Source: Capnocytophaga felis (GTDB lineage: Bacteria > Bacteroidota > Bacteroidia > Flavobacteriales > Flavobacteriaceae). Taken from it: a stretch of DNA of 64,000 bases. The translations under genes and the position numbers were made by a program. Within the stretch, counting starts at the first letter, position 1; every line of letters begins with the position of its first letter. Positions 17,564 to 25,350 of this stretch are shown here, in pieces. The stretch is from assembly GCF_009684755.1 (NCBI RefSeq), contig NZ_BLBC01000012.1, positions 60,380-124,379 of the forward strand, read 5' to 3'. The notes beneath the pieces were generated by a model. That model did not search any database. It saw only the letters and a program-made list of their open reading frames with translations, and had not been told where the DNA came from.

Positions 17564-18088
17564 ATGGAAAAATCAGTAATTATATATGCTTCTGTAGATG
17601 GGCAAACGAAAAAGATATGTGAGCATATCAAGGAGGTTTTGTTGTCAAAAAATCAAAAAGCAGAAATAATCCCTATTGCTGATTTTCGCGAAAATCTCAA
17701 TGATTTTGATAAAATAATTCTTGCTTCGAGCATTCGGTATGGTAAACATAATCAGGATATTGTAAAGTTAATTGATGAAAATCACGAGCTTCTGAATACT
17801 AAAAAATCCGTTTTTATTTCAGTAAATTTAGTGGCTCGAAAAGCTGAAAAAAGACAAGCGGATACAAATCCGTATGTGGTTAAATTTTTGAATAAAACAA
17901 AGTGGAAACCAACTCTTGTTGAGGTTTTTGCAGGTAAAATTAATTATAAAATTTATGGTTTTTTTGATAAGCTAATCATTAAGTTGATTATGACTATGAC
18001 CAAAGGACCTACAAATTCCGATGCAGAAATAGAATACACCAATTGGCATAATGTAACCGCCTTTGCAGAAAGATTTTCTAAAATGTAA
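17564..18088 (+). CDS. hemG: Menaquinone-dependent protoporphyrinogen IX oxidase (HemG-type flavodoxin)
   Basis: 174 residues, flavodoxin fold with an FMN phosphate loop close to the N-terminus (IIYASVDGQTKKI). LASSIRYGKHNQDIV and FISVNLVARKAEKRQADTNPYV are HemG signatures, including the long insert that separates HemG from ordinary flavodoxins, and DAEIEYTNWHNVTAFAERF closes the domain. HemG feeds electrons to menaquinone at the membrane, which fits the menB gene elsewhere in the window. Directly downstream of hemH. Confidence 0.9.
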   Translation: MEKSVIIYASVDGQTKKICEHIKEVLLSKNQKAEIIPIADFRENLNDFDKIILASSIRYGKHNQDIVKLIDENHELLNTKKSVFISVNLVARKAEKRQADTNPYVVKFLNKTKWKPTLVEVFAGKINYKIYGFFDKLIIKLIMTMTKGPTNSDAEIEYTNWHNVTAFAERFSKM

Positions 18089-18152
18089 TGCTTTAATCTT
18101 CTCATACTTATAAATTAAAATCAAATTCATATTTAAATTAAATCTAAATAAC

Positions 18153-18160
18153 TATATTTG
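18153..18160 (+). promoter_or_regulatory. -7 promoter box for the ankyrin/DUF2271 pair
   Basis: TATATTTG (TAnnTTTG), 26 bp before the ATG at 18187. Confidence 0.5.
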
Positions 18161-18186
18161 TGCCGTTAATTTTAAATTGAATGGTG

Positions 18187-19665
18187 ATGAAAAAAGTTAT
18201 CTTCTCCTTATGTTTTTTTGTATCTGGCTTATTATTAGCACAAAAAAACATTTTTCTTAGTAGTGATTACTGGAAAACGAAGCCTACTGTTGAACAAGTA
18301 AAGCAAAAAATAATAGAAGGAAATAATCCCGTTGAGTTGAATGAAAGGGCTTATGATGCTGTTTCGTTGGCAATTAATAACGGAGCTCCTTATGAAACCA
18401 TACTTTTTTTACTTTCTTTAAAAGGAAATGAAATTAATAAACTTACACACGATAAACGCACTTATTTATTCTGGGCAGCATTTCAAAATAATTTGCCGTT
18501 AATCAACTACTTATTGCAAAAGGGAGCAGATGTGAATGTAAAAGATTCCCATTTGTACACGCCTCTTCTTTTTGCTGCTGTACGCGGAAACATAAATCCC
18601 GAACTTTATGATATTCTGATAAAAAAAGGTGCGGACATCAAGGAGAAAAATGAAAACGGGGCTAATGCATTGCTTTTGGCAATTCCACATATGAAAGATT
18701 TGAAAGAAGCTCAATATTTTACAAGAAAAGGATTGTCGCTTAAAAGTGTTGATAATAACGGAGATAATGCTATTTTCTATGCTGCAAGAAATGGGAATAA
18801 AAAAGTAATTGGTCAGTTGATTGAAAAAGGATTAAGTCCAAAGATATTAAACAATAAAGGACAGAATTTGATGTTTGCAGCGGCTGAAGGCTTGAGAATG
18901 AAAGTCAATGACTTAGAATTTTTTAAATATATTGAAAGTTTGGGAGTTAATCCTAACCAAAAAGATAAGCAAGGATTAACGCCTCTTTTTATACTTTCAG
19001 GTCGTCATAAGGAACTTGCTGTGATAAATCATTTTATTAGCAAAGGAAATTCTGTAAATCAATCAGATAAGGAAGGGAATACACCTTTGATTAATGCTTC
19101 TTCCAGAAATACGCTTGAGGTTGTTTCTCTTTTGGCAGATAAAACATCTAATATAAATGAGGTTGATAATCAAGGACGTTCAGCTTTAACTTTGGCTGTT
19201 AGCAGAAATATTCCTGATGTAGTTTCTTTTCTGATTAAAAAGGGTGCAGACATAAATATTAAAGATTCCAAAGGAAATTCATTAGTTTATTATTTGTTAG
19301 ATAGCTATGTGCCAAGAGAAGCTAAAAAATTTGACGAAAAGTGGACTATTTTAGCCGAAAACGGATTGAATTTTACTCAAAATCAGGCAAAAGGGAATAA
19401 TTTGTATCATTTGGCAGTCGATAAAGGAGACTTAAATTTATTACAAAAAGTAGCCTCATTGAATATTGACATCAATGCAAAAAATCAAGACGGACTTACG
19501 CCACTGCACAAAGCCGTGATGATAGCTAAGGATTTTGACATAATAAAATTCTTGATAGAAAAAGGTGCAGACAAAACCATTACAACAGATTTTGACGAAA
19601 ACGTGTATGATTTAGCCAAAGAGAATGAGGCTTTAAAAGGGAAGAATATTAATTTTTTAAAATAG
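18187..19665 (+). CDS. Exported ankyrin-repeat protein
   Basis: About 492 residues from the second Met (MKKVIFSLCFFVSGLLLAQ, a signal peptide); an in-frame ATG two codons earlier at 18181 is the alternative. The rest is a solenoid of about a dozen ankyrin repeats, recognisable by LLQKGADVNVKDSHLYTPLLFA, LIKKGADINIKDSKGNSLVYYL and DGLTPLHKAV. Probably a periplasmic protein-binding scaffold. Six base pairs separate it from the DUF2271 gene, so the two are likely co-expressed partners. No catalytic domain is visible. Confidence 0.85.
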   Translation: MKKVIFSLCFFVSGLLLAQKNIFLSSDYWKTKPTVEQVKQKIIEGNNPVELNERAYDAVSLAINNGAPYETILFLLSLKGNEINKLTHDKRTYLFWAAFQNNLPLINYLLQKGADVNVKDSHLYTPLLFAAVRGNINPELYDILIKKGADIKEKNENGANALLLAIPHMKDLKEAQYFTRKGLSLKSVDNNGDNAIFYAARNGNKKVIGQLIEKGLSPKILNNKGQNLMFAAAEGLRMKVNDLEFFKYIESLGVNPNQKDKQGLTPLFILSGRHKELAVINHFISKGNSVNQSDKEGNTPLINASSRNTLEVVSLLADKTSNINEVDNQGRSALTLAVSRNIPDVVSFLIKKGADINIKDSKGNSLVYYLLDSYVPREAKKFDEKWTILAENGLNFTQNQAKGNNLYHLAVDKGDLNLLQKVASLNIDINAKNQDGLTPLHKAVMIAKDFDIIKFLIEKGADKTITTDFDENVYDLAKENEALKGKNINFLK

Positions 19666-19671
19666 AAATAT

Positions 19672-20151
19672 ATGAAAATCAAATACTTTTTATGGATTTT
19701 AGCAGTTATTTTTGTTGGTTTTTCTTTTACAAAACAACAACCTTCCACCAAGTATAAATGTATGATTCAGCTTACAAATTATGACGGTGAGGGAGCTTAC
19801 ATTGTGGCTTCGTTAATCAATCCGCAAGGGAAATATGAAAAAACGTTGCAAGTTTTGGGAGATGACCCCGAATGGTATAGCGATTTGATTGAATGGTGGA
19901 AGTTTTATGGCAAGCGTGAAACCATTGATGCTATTACAGGAGCTACAATCAGCGGAGGAGAGAGAGCAGTTAAGGTTATTGAAATTGAAGACGATAAGAT
20001 TGATAAAGGATATAAAATTCGTTTTGAAACTGCGGTTGAAGATCAAAAATATTACGCAACAGATGTGGAATTTGAACTCACTTCTGAAAGTGTAAAAAGC
20101 AAAGTTAACGGGAAAGGTTATATCCGTTATGTGAGAATGATGCCAAACTAA
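19672..20151 (+). CDS. Exported DUF2271 protein
   Basis: 159 residues with a signal peptide (MKIKYFLWILAVIFVGFSF). The mature part, with the VLGDDPEWYSDLIEWWKF segment and DAITGATISGGERAV, matches DUF2271, a periplasmic domain often encoded next to PepSY and ApbE flavin-transferase genes in other bacteria (family knowledge). DAITGAT resembles a flavinylation-type motif, but this is only a resemblance. Function unknown; co-transcribed with the ankyrin protein. Confidence 0.75.
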   Translation: MKIKYFLWILAVIFVGFSFTKQQPSTKYKCMIQLTNYDGEGAYIVASLINPQGKYEKTLQVLGDDPEWYSDLIEWWKFYGKRETIDAITGATISGGERAVKVIEIEDDKIDKGYKIRFETAVEDQKYYATDVEFELTSESVKSKVNGKGYIRYVRMMPN

Positions 20152-20164
20152 AATTTGAAAAATA

Positions 20165-20203
20165 AAAAAAATGGGAGCCAAAAATTCAGGACTCCCATTT
20201 TTT
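20165..20203. terminator. Bidirectional terminator between the DUF2271 and DUF4837 genes
   Basis: 12-bp stem AAAAAATGGGAG / CTCCCATTTTTT (20165-20176, 20192-20203) between convergent genes. Confidence 0.78.
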
Positions 20204-20219
20204 ATTTAACCACCAATAA

Positions 20220-21212
20220 TTATTTTACAAATGTAATAGATTTTATAATAGATTCTAATTCAAATAGATAATCTCTTTTTTCGGTCATAGGAGCCGATAC
20301 AAAGCCTTCAACAACTACTAATCGGTTATTGGGTTTATCTTCTATAATGTAATTTATGTAAGGACCTCCCAATAGGAAATTTTTAACTTCCCATAAGCCT
20401 TTGCTTTCAATAGTTTTTCGGTCTTTAATTGTAGTGTTATAAATGCTTGGTGCGAAAGCAGATTCCGAAACCATATACATTCCTTCCTCTCTTCCAGGGA
20501 TATAGCGTTTCCCGATGGAATCTCGCATTTTAACAATTCCTTCGGAACGGGCATCGCCCTCAGGAATGCTGTTAGGAGGCATTTCGTAAATGATGATATT
20601 GGCTGTCCCTCCTTTGATTTGTCGTTCTATCCAAAAGAAATTGTTTTCTTTTTTTACAATTTTATAAACGGAAGGCATTGTCAGTTTAAAACCTAATTTT
20701 TCTTCAATATCTTTTTCTTTATTCAGAGATTTTTGGAAGCGAAGTTGATTTTCTCTAATATCATTTTCTTTAAATTCTCTGACGATTTTTGCAAAATGTT
20801 CCTGAATTTCGCACGTAATATCACGGTTTGTTCTTCCTCGAATTACGCCAATTCGCTGAGGTTTGGCAAAAAGGTTTTCTTTTATTACCACGTTATTGAT
20901 GGAGTCTTTCTCTATGATTAGGATATTTCTGCTATTTCGGGTATTATCAGTAAAAATTTGTGGCGGAATTTGATGTAGCGAAAAAATGGGTTCTTCTGTG
21001 GAAAGTCCGTCCACTGGCGAAGCAAAGTATTTACGAATAGTGTCTCCTACCGAGCCTTTCCATAAAGTGTTGTCTATCACTACGGCAAGCGAATTTATTT
21101 GTCCGTTGGATTGAGGCAGATAAATCTCCCCGTTGTTTTTATTTTTGTTTGATGTATTTTGGCAGGAAATTAGCAAAAATGTCCCGATGATAAAAAGTAC
21201 TAATTGTTTCAT
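20220..21212 (-). CDS. DUF4837 family lipoprotein
   Basis: 330 residues. The N-terminus MKQLVLFIIGTFLLISCQN is a lipoprotein signal with the lipobox Cys at residue 17, followed by an Asn/Lys-rich linker. The body, with AVVIDNTLWKGSVGDTIRKYF near the start and FWIERQIKGGTANIIIYEMP in the middle, fits DUF4837, a family restricted to Bacteroidota whose role is unknown. It stands alone between a convergent and a divergent neighbour. Confidence 0.82.
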   Translation of the reverse strand: MKQLVLFIIGTFLLISCQNTSNKNKNNGEIYLPQSNGQINSLAVVIDNTLWKGSVGDTIRKYFASPVDGLSTEEPIFSLHQIPPQIFTDNTRNSRNILIIEKDSINNVVIKENLFAKPQRIGVIRGRTNRDITCEIQEHFAKIVREFKENDIRENQLRFQKSLNKEKDIEEKLGFKLTMPSVYKIVKKENNFFWIERQIKGGTANIIIYEMPPNSIPEGDARSEGIVKMRDSIGKRYIPGREEGMYMVSESAFAPSIYNTTIKDRKTIESKGLWEVKNFLLGGPYINYIIEDKPNNRLVVVEGFVSAPMTEKRDYLFELESIIKSITFVK

Positions 21213-21321
21213 AAGAGGTCGTTAATTTTATATATTTTTCATAGCTAAAATCGTTCCAAAGTTGATTTTTTGACCCATAATTTACAAAAAAAGTTGCACA
21301 AAATATTTTTTTTAATGTTAA

Positions 21322-21351
21322 TTGCTGATTGTTAATTATTTCCTATCTTTG
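21322..21351 (+). promoter_or_regulatory. Promoter of the alpha/beta hydrolase operon
   Basis: TTG at 21322-21324, 19-bp spacer, TATCTTTG at 21344-21351: a full match to the Bacteroidota -33/-7 consensus, 38 bp before the ATG at 21390. Confidence 0.7.
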
Positions 21352-21389
21352 CAGAGTTTGAAAAATAATATAATTTTAGCTGTTTACTG

Positions 21390-22160
21390 ATGAAGATATT
21401 ACATTCACAGGTTATTGGTCAGGGCAAGCCTCTTTTTATTTTGCACGGTTTTTTAGGAATGTCCGATAATTGGAAAACTTTGGGAATCAAATATGCCGAA
21501 GAAGGGTTTCAAGTACATCTGATTGACCAACGAAATCACGGTCATAGTTTTCATTCAGAGGAGTTTAACTACCCTGTTTTAGCTCAGGATTTAAAGGTGT
21601 ATGCACAATCAAAATCCATTTCTGAATTTGATTTGATGGGACATTCAATGGGAGGAAAAACAGCAATGCTTTTCGCTACGGAAAATCCGCAAATGATTAA
21701 GTCGTTGGTTGTAGCCGATATTGCACCAAAATATTATCCGCCACATCACAACGGAATTTTAGAAGGATTGAATTCTATTGATTTCGAAGTGGTTAAATCG
21801 CGTTCTGAGGCTGATAGTCAATTGTCTTTGTATGTTAGTGATGCTTCAGTTCGTCAGTTTTTGCTAAAAAATTTGTATTGGAAAACTCGTGAGAAATTAG
21901 GATTGCGAATGAATTTGGAGGCTTTGATGGAAAATGAATCCGAAATTGGTGTGGAGTTGCCTGAAAAAAATACCTTTTCAGGAAGAACGCTATTCTTAAA
22001 AGGTGAATTTTCAGAATATGTAATGCCTGAAGACGAATCACTTATAAAAGCTCATTTCCCGAATGCAGAAATTGATATGATTTCAAAATCAGGACATTGG
22101 CTTCACGCTCAAAATCCAACCGAATTTTTGGCAAGAACTTTGAGGTTTTTCAATTCTTAA
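21390..22160 (+). CDS. Alpha/beta hydrolase (YbfF-like esterase)
   Basis: 256 residues, single alpha/beta hydrolase domain with an oxyanion loop LHGFLGMSDNW, nucleophile elbow GHSMGG and the catalytic His in SGHWLHAQNP near the C-terminus; an Asp of the triad is expected just before. Cytoplasmic, as no signal peptide is present. Similar to YbfF-type acyl esterases; the substrate cannot be deduced. First of four closely spaced genes. Confidence 0.87.
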   Translation: MKILHSQVIGQGKPLFILHGFLGMSDNWKTLGIKYAEEGFQVHLIDQRNHGHSFHSEEFNYPVLAQDLKVYAQSKSISEFDLMGHSMGGKTAMLFATENPQMIKSLVVADIAPKYYPPHHNGILEGLNSIDFEVVKSRSEADSQLSLYVSDASVRQFLLKNLYWKTREKLGLRMNLEALMENESEIGVELPEKNTFSGRTLFLKGEFSEYVMPEDESLIKAHFPNAEIDMISKSGHWLHAQNPTEFLARTLRFFNS

Positions 22161-22178
22161 ACTAAAAAATATTTGATT

Positions 22179-22523
22179 ATGAAGTATGTTGTAAGTTTAC
22201 TTATCACGGCTGTTATTGTATTTTTATTGGGAAATATTCTTCCCGTTGCCGAAATTTCGGACTATTTTTCAGCTATTTTGGTAGCTTTTGTGCTATCCAT
22301 TTTAAATGTTTTGGTAAAGCCTGTTTTACAGATTATTTCTATTCCTATCACAATCATTACGTTAGGTCTTTTTCTGTTTGTTATCAATGCAGTGATTATT
22401 CTGTTAGCTGCAGAATTGGTACGTGGTTTTGAGGTAAGCGGATTTTTTGGTGCTTTACTTTTTAGTCTTTGTTTGTCATTGGTGCAATCGGTTGCGTTCA
22501 AGTTGATGGATAATGATAAATAA
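22179..22523 (+). CDS. Small membrane protein of the phage holin 4/DUF360 type
   Basis: 114 residues starting from the ATG at 22179 (MKYVVSLLITAVIVFLLGN); an upstream TTG would add two residues and is unlikely. Four hydrophobic helices; NVLVKPVLQIISIPITIITLGLFLFVINA is characteristic of the PF04020 'phage holin family' membrane proteins. In chromosomes these are ordinary small inner-membrane proteins of unknown function and not evidence of a prophage. Confidence 0.82.
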   Translation: MKYVVSLLITAVIVFLLGNILPVAEISDYFSAILVAFVLSILNVLVKPVLQIISIPITIITLGLFLFVINAVIILLAAELVRGFEVSGFFGALLFSLCLSLVQSVAFKLMDNDK

Positions 22524-22565
22524 TGCAGATAAAAAAACAATTTTCTGCCTAAAAAATTAGATTAT

Positions 22566-23189
22566 ATGTTAAAAAACATTGTAAAAAATCCAAAGGTAAA
22601 AAATGTATTTTTCCATTTGTCTTTGGCTGTTTTGGCTCTTGTGGTTTTAGGATTTCTGGTATTGAAATTCTTGAAAGTATGGACAAATCACGGAGAATAC
22701 GTAGTGGTTCCTGATTTAACAAAGAAAACACTAACCGAAGTTGAATTTATTTTGAAAGAAAATAATTTGCGTTACGAGGTTCTTGATTCAACAAATTATG
22801 ACCCGAAATTTCCGGCTTTTTCGGTAATTAGCCAAAGTCCTGAAGCTACCGAACACGTGAAGGAAAACAGAAAAATTTATCTGACAATTAATCCTTCAGG
22901 TTACCGGAAAGTAACTGTCCCGAAAGTAATCCAGATTACGCGTCGTAGTGCTGAAGCTACTTTGAAGTCTGTTGGGCTTGATGTAGGGAAGATTACGTAT
23001 GTTGATGATATAGGGAAAGATATGGTTCTTGAACTTTCATACAAAGGTAAAAAAATCGAGCCGGGGGAGCAACTGATGAAAACCTCAAAAATTGACTTGG
23101 TTTGTGGCAATGGGCTGGAAAATATGGGAATTTCGGATTCAATTCCTCCTGCCAATGAAGTTGTTATCCCAATTGAAGATTTAGAATAA
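22566..23189 (+). CDS. Membrane-anchored PASTA domain protein
   Basis: 207 residues: short cytoplasmic N-terminus, one transmembrane helix at about 15-38, then two PASTA domains (about 44-112 and 115-180) and an acidic tail. VVVPDLTKKTLTEVEFILKENNL and VTVPKVIQITRRSAEATLKSVGLDVG are typical PASTA beginnings. No kinase or transpeptidase domain is attached, unlike PASTA proteins of Gram-positive bacteria; peptidoglycan binding is possible. The stop codon overlaps the start of the RluD-type gene by 1 nt, so they are translationally linked. Confidence 0.85.
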   Translation: MLKNIVKNPKVKNVFFHLSLAVLALVVLGFLVLKFLKVWTNHGEYVVVPDLTKKTLTEVEFILKENNLRYEVLDSTNYDPKFPAFSVISQSPEATEHVKENRKIYLTINPSGYRKVTVPKVIQITRRSAEATLKSVGLDVGKITYVDDIGKDMVLELSYKGKKIEPGEQLMKTSKIDLVCGNGLENMGISDSIPPANEVVIPIEDLE

Positions 23190-24223
23190 TGCAAACATTC
23201 GACGGAGAATTAGAAAAAGAAGACGAACTTTACGAACATTACAGTTTTAAAGCCGGAAAAGGACAAGAACCACTCAGAGTAGATAAATTCCTGATGAATT
23301 TTGTAGAGAATGCTACTCGAAACAAAGTGCAACAAGCGGCAAAGCAAGGAAACATATTCGTGAACGGAGTTGCGGTAAAGTCAAACCATCGCGTAAAAGC
23401 TAACGATGAAGTAAAGGTAATGTTCGCCCATCCGCCGCACGAGTATTTATTAACTCCTGAAAATATTCCTATTGATATCGTTTATGAAGATGACCAATTA
23501 TTGGTAGTTAATAAACCGGCAGGAATGGTGGTGCATCCCGGACACGGAAATTACAGCGGCACACTCATCAATGCTCTGATATATCACTTTGAAAATCTGC
23601 CTAATAACAGTAGCAATCGCCCCGGATTGGTACATCGTATAGATAAGGACACCAGCGGACTGTTAGTAATTGCCAAAACCGAAGAAGCGATGCTTCATTT
23701 ATCTCAACAGTTTTTCTTAAAAACTTCTGAGCGAGAATATGTTGCATTAGTATGGGGAGATGTACAGCAAGATGAAGGAACGGTGGAAGGACACATTGGG
23801 AGGCATTTGAAAGACCGCCTTCAAATGGATGTTTTCCCTGACGGAAGCCACGGAAAGGAAGCCATAACACACTACAAAGTATTGGAAAGATTCGGGTATG
23901 TAACGCTGATTTCGTGTAAGTTGGAAACAGGACGTACGCATCAAATACGTGTGCATATGAAGCACATTGGGCATACGCTTTTTAACGATGAACGTTATGG
24001 GGGCAATAAAATATTAAAAGGCACAACTTTTACAAAGTACAAGCAGTTTGTCGAAAATTGTTTTGAAGTGTTGCCGCGACAAGCTCTGCACGCCAAAACA
24101 TTAGGTTTTGAACATCCTGTAACAGGTCAGTTTTTACGTTTTGATTCTGAACTACCTGAAGATATGGTTCAATGTATTGAAAAATGGAGAAAATACAAGG
24201 CAGGAAATGAGTTTGCAAAATAA
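23189..24223 (+). CDS. rluD: Pseudouridine synthase of the RluA family, RluD-type
   Basis: 344 residues. An N-terminal S4 RNA-binding domain (LRVDKFLMNFVENATRNKVQ, then IFVNGVAVKSNHRVKANDEV) precedes the catalytic domain, where VHRIDKDTSGLLVIAKT holds the catalytic Asp. ETGRTHQIRVHMKHIGHTL is the conserved second motif. The presence of the S4 domain and length fit RluD, which modifies helix 69 of 23S rRNA; RluC is the alternative. The pairing with the PASTA gene is common in Flavobacteriia to my recollection. Confidence 0.9.
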   Translation: MQTFDGELEKEDELYEHYSFKAGKGQEPLRVDKFLMNFVENATRNKVQQAAKQGNIFVNGVAVKSNHRVKANDEVKVMFAHPPHEYLLTPENIPIDIVYEDDQLLVVNKPAGMVVHPGHGNYSGTLINALIYHFENLPNNSSNRPGLVHRIDKDTSGLLVIAKTEEAMLHLSQQFFLKTSEREYVALVWGDVQQDEGTVEGHIGRHLKDRLQMDVFPDGSHGKEAITHYKVLERFGYVTLISCKLETGRTHQIRVHMKHIGHTLFNDERYGGNKILKGTTFTKYKQFVENCFEVLPRQALHAKTLGFEHPVTGQFLRFDSELPEDMVQCIEKWRKYKAGNEFAK

Positions 24224-24239
24224 AAATTGTTAAAAAAAA

Positions 24240-24268
24240 TTGCTGCTTTACGTTTTTGATTACCTTTG
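24240..24268 (+). promoter_or_regulatory. Promoter of the exported superoxide dismutase gene
   Basis: TTG at 24240-24242 (-33), 18-bp spacer, TACCTTTG at 24261-24268 (-7). The open frame of the next gene can be read from this same TTG, but as it is the -33 element the coding start must be further down, at 24288. Confidence 0.72.
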
Positions 24269-24287
24269 GGGAAAAATTAAATATTAT

Positions 24288-25076
24288 ATGAAACTAAGAA
24301 AATTTATTCCTATGGCAGCACTACTTCTCTCAGGTGTTGTGTTTTCATCAGGAGAGCTTTATGCTCAGGTTAAAAAGAAAGAAAAGAGCTGTTCAAAAAA
24401 AGAATCTTGTGCGAAATCGTGTTCTAAAACAGCAGATTACGGTAAGCCAAGCGATGTAAAAGCCAATGACGGAGCTTTTAAATTAATTCCGCTGAAATAC
24501 GATTACAATGCGGTAGATTCCTACATTGATGCACAAACTATGTTTGTTCACTTTTCAAAACACTATGTGGGATACCTTAACAATTTAAACAAAGCTGTAG
24601 AAGGAAAACCTCAAGCAGGACAATCTATCGAGCAAGTACTTAAAGGCTTGGATATGAGTAACGCTACGCTGAGAAATAATGCGGGAGGATATTACAATCA
24701 CAATATGTATTTCGATGTCATTTCACCCAATGGGGGCGGACAACCAACGGGAGCTTTAGCCGAAGCCATCAATCGTGATTTTGGTAGTTTTGAAAATTTT
24801 AAAAAGTTATTTTCAGAAGCTGGTGCAAAACGTTTCGGTTCCGGATGGGCTTGGTTGGTGGTAAAAGATGGCAAATTGCAAGTAGGAAGCACAGCTAATC
24901 AGGATAATCCATTAATGCCGGGTATGGAAATTTCAGGACAACCCATTTTAGGAATGGACGTTTGGGAACACGCCTATTATTTGAAATATCAAAATAAACG
25001 CGGTGATTATGTAGCCAATTTCTTTAACGTAATTGATTGGAATAGAGTAGCGGAATTATACAAAGAAGCAAAATAA
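24288..25076 (+). CDS. Exported superoxide dismutase (Fe/Mn family)
   Basis: 262 residues from MKLRKFIPMA. Residues 1-26 are a signal peptide ending ELYA; then comes a short Lys/Ser-rich linker with three Cys (35, 41, 45), and from about 66 the SOD fold. Metal ligands are His88 (FVHFSKHYVGYLN), His138 (GGYYNHNM), Asp224 and His228 (DVWEHAYY). Gln205 in ANQD and Gly at the GG positions before His138 resemble Mn-type or cambialistic enzymes. The export signal makes it a periplasmic or surface enzyme, unlike the usual cytoplasmic SOD. Start chosen by the promoter and signal peptide. Confidence 0.93.
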   Translation: MKLRKFIPMAALLLSGVVFSSGELYAQVKKKEKSCSKKESCAKSCSKTADYGKPSDVKANDGAFKLIPLKYDYNAVDSYIDAQTMFVHFSKHYVGYLNNLNKAVEGKPQAGQSIEQVLKGLDMSNATLRNNAGGYYNHNMYFDVISPNGGGQPTGALAEAINRDFGSFENFKKLFSEAGAKRFGSGWAWLVVKDGKLQVGSTANQDNPLMPGMEISGQPILGMDVWEHAYYLKYQNKRGDYVANFFNVIDWNRVAELYKEAK

Positions 25077-25121
25077 AAAGTAAAAAAGCGAAAAGAAATT
25101 TCTTTTCGCTTTTTTACTTTT
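25076..25121 (+). terminator. Terminator downstream of the SOD gene
   Basis: A 46-nt perfect palindrome (arms 25076-25098 and 25099-25121) with GCG AAAAG core and a T-rich 3' end. Originally it may also have served menB on the opposite strand, whose decayed tail begins 4 bp further. Confidence 0.78.
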
Positions 25122-25124
25122 AAC

Positions 25125-25192
25125 CTATGATATCCATTTCTTTTCGAGGAAAACGTTACGTCCTCCTTTGGTTTAGTAGGTTTATAAGAACG
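25125..25192 (-). pseudogene. Decayed remnant of a menB 3' end
   Basis: Read on the minus strand, 25141-25180 matches 27926-27965 of intact menB at 32 of 40 positions without a gap. In the menB frame the remnant reads KGGRNVFLEKKWIS followed by a stop (TAG at 25125-25127), against KEGRNAFLEK...QWIS-stop in menB; it has an internal stop two codons before this, a deletion of about 9 codons before Trp-Ile-Ser, and a 1-nt deletion near 25187. Similarity fades beyond about 25192. It lies in the same orientation as intact menB, on the other side of the reverse transcriptase cassette. Confidence 0.85.
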
Positions 25193-25350
25193 GATAATCA
25201 TCACAAGAAAATCATATGTCAAGTTTGCTAATTGATTTATGTGAGTTGATGAAGCGTTTTACCACATTGATATATTATTTTTTATGTTAATGACTCATTT
25301 TATTGATAGATATATTTAACTTGTTAGTTGTAATCTAATTAAATAAGTTG
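25193..25350. other. Non-coding stretch 3' of the reverse transcriptase gene
   Basis: About 158 bp of AT-rich sequence between the menB remnant and the reverse transcriptase stop codon. I see no strong hairpin. As many defence reverse transcriptases use a nearby non-coding RNA, this is one of few places in the cassette where one could lie; this is inference. Confidence 0.35.

Noticed and set aside
22179..22523. Holin-family protein as a prophage remnant
   Set aside because: PF04020 proteins are widespread chromosomal membrane proteins; no other phage-like gene is near.
25007..25222. 71-codon minus-strand ORF over the SOD end and menB remnant
   Set aside because: It reads the remnant in another frame than menB and runs through the terminator palindrome; a chance frame.
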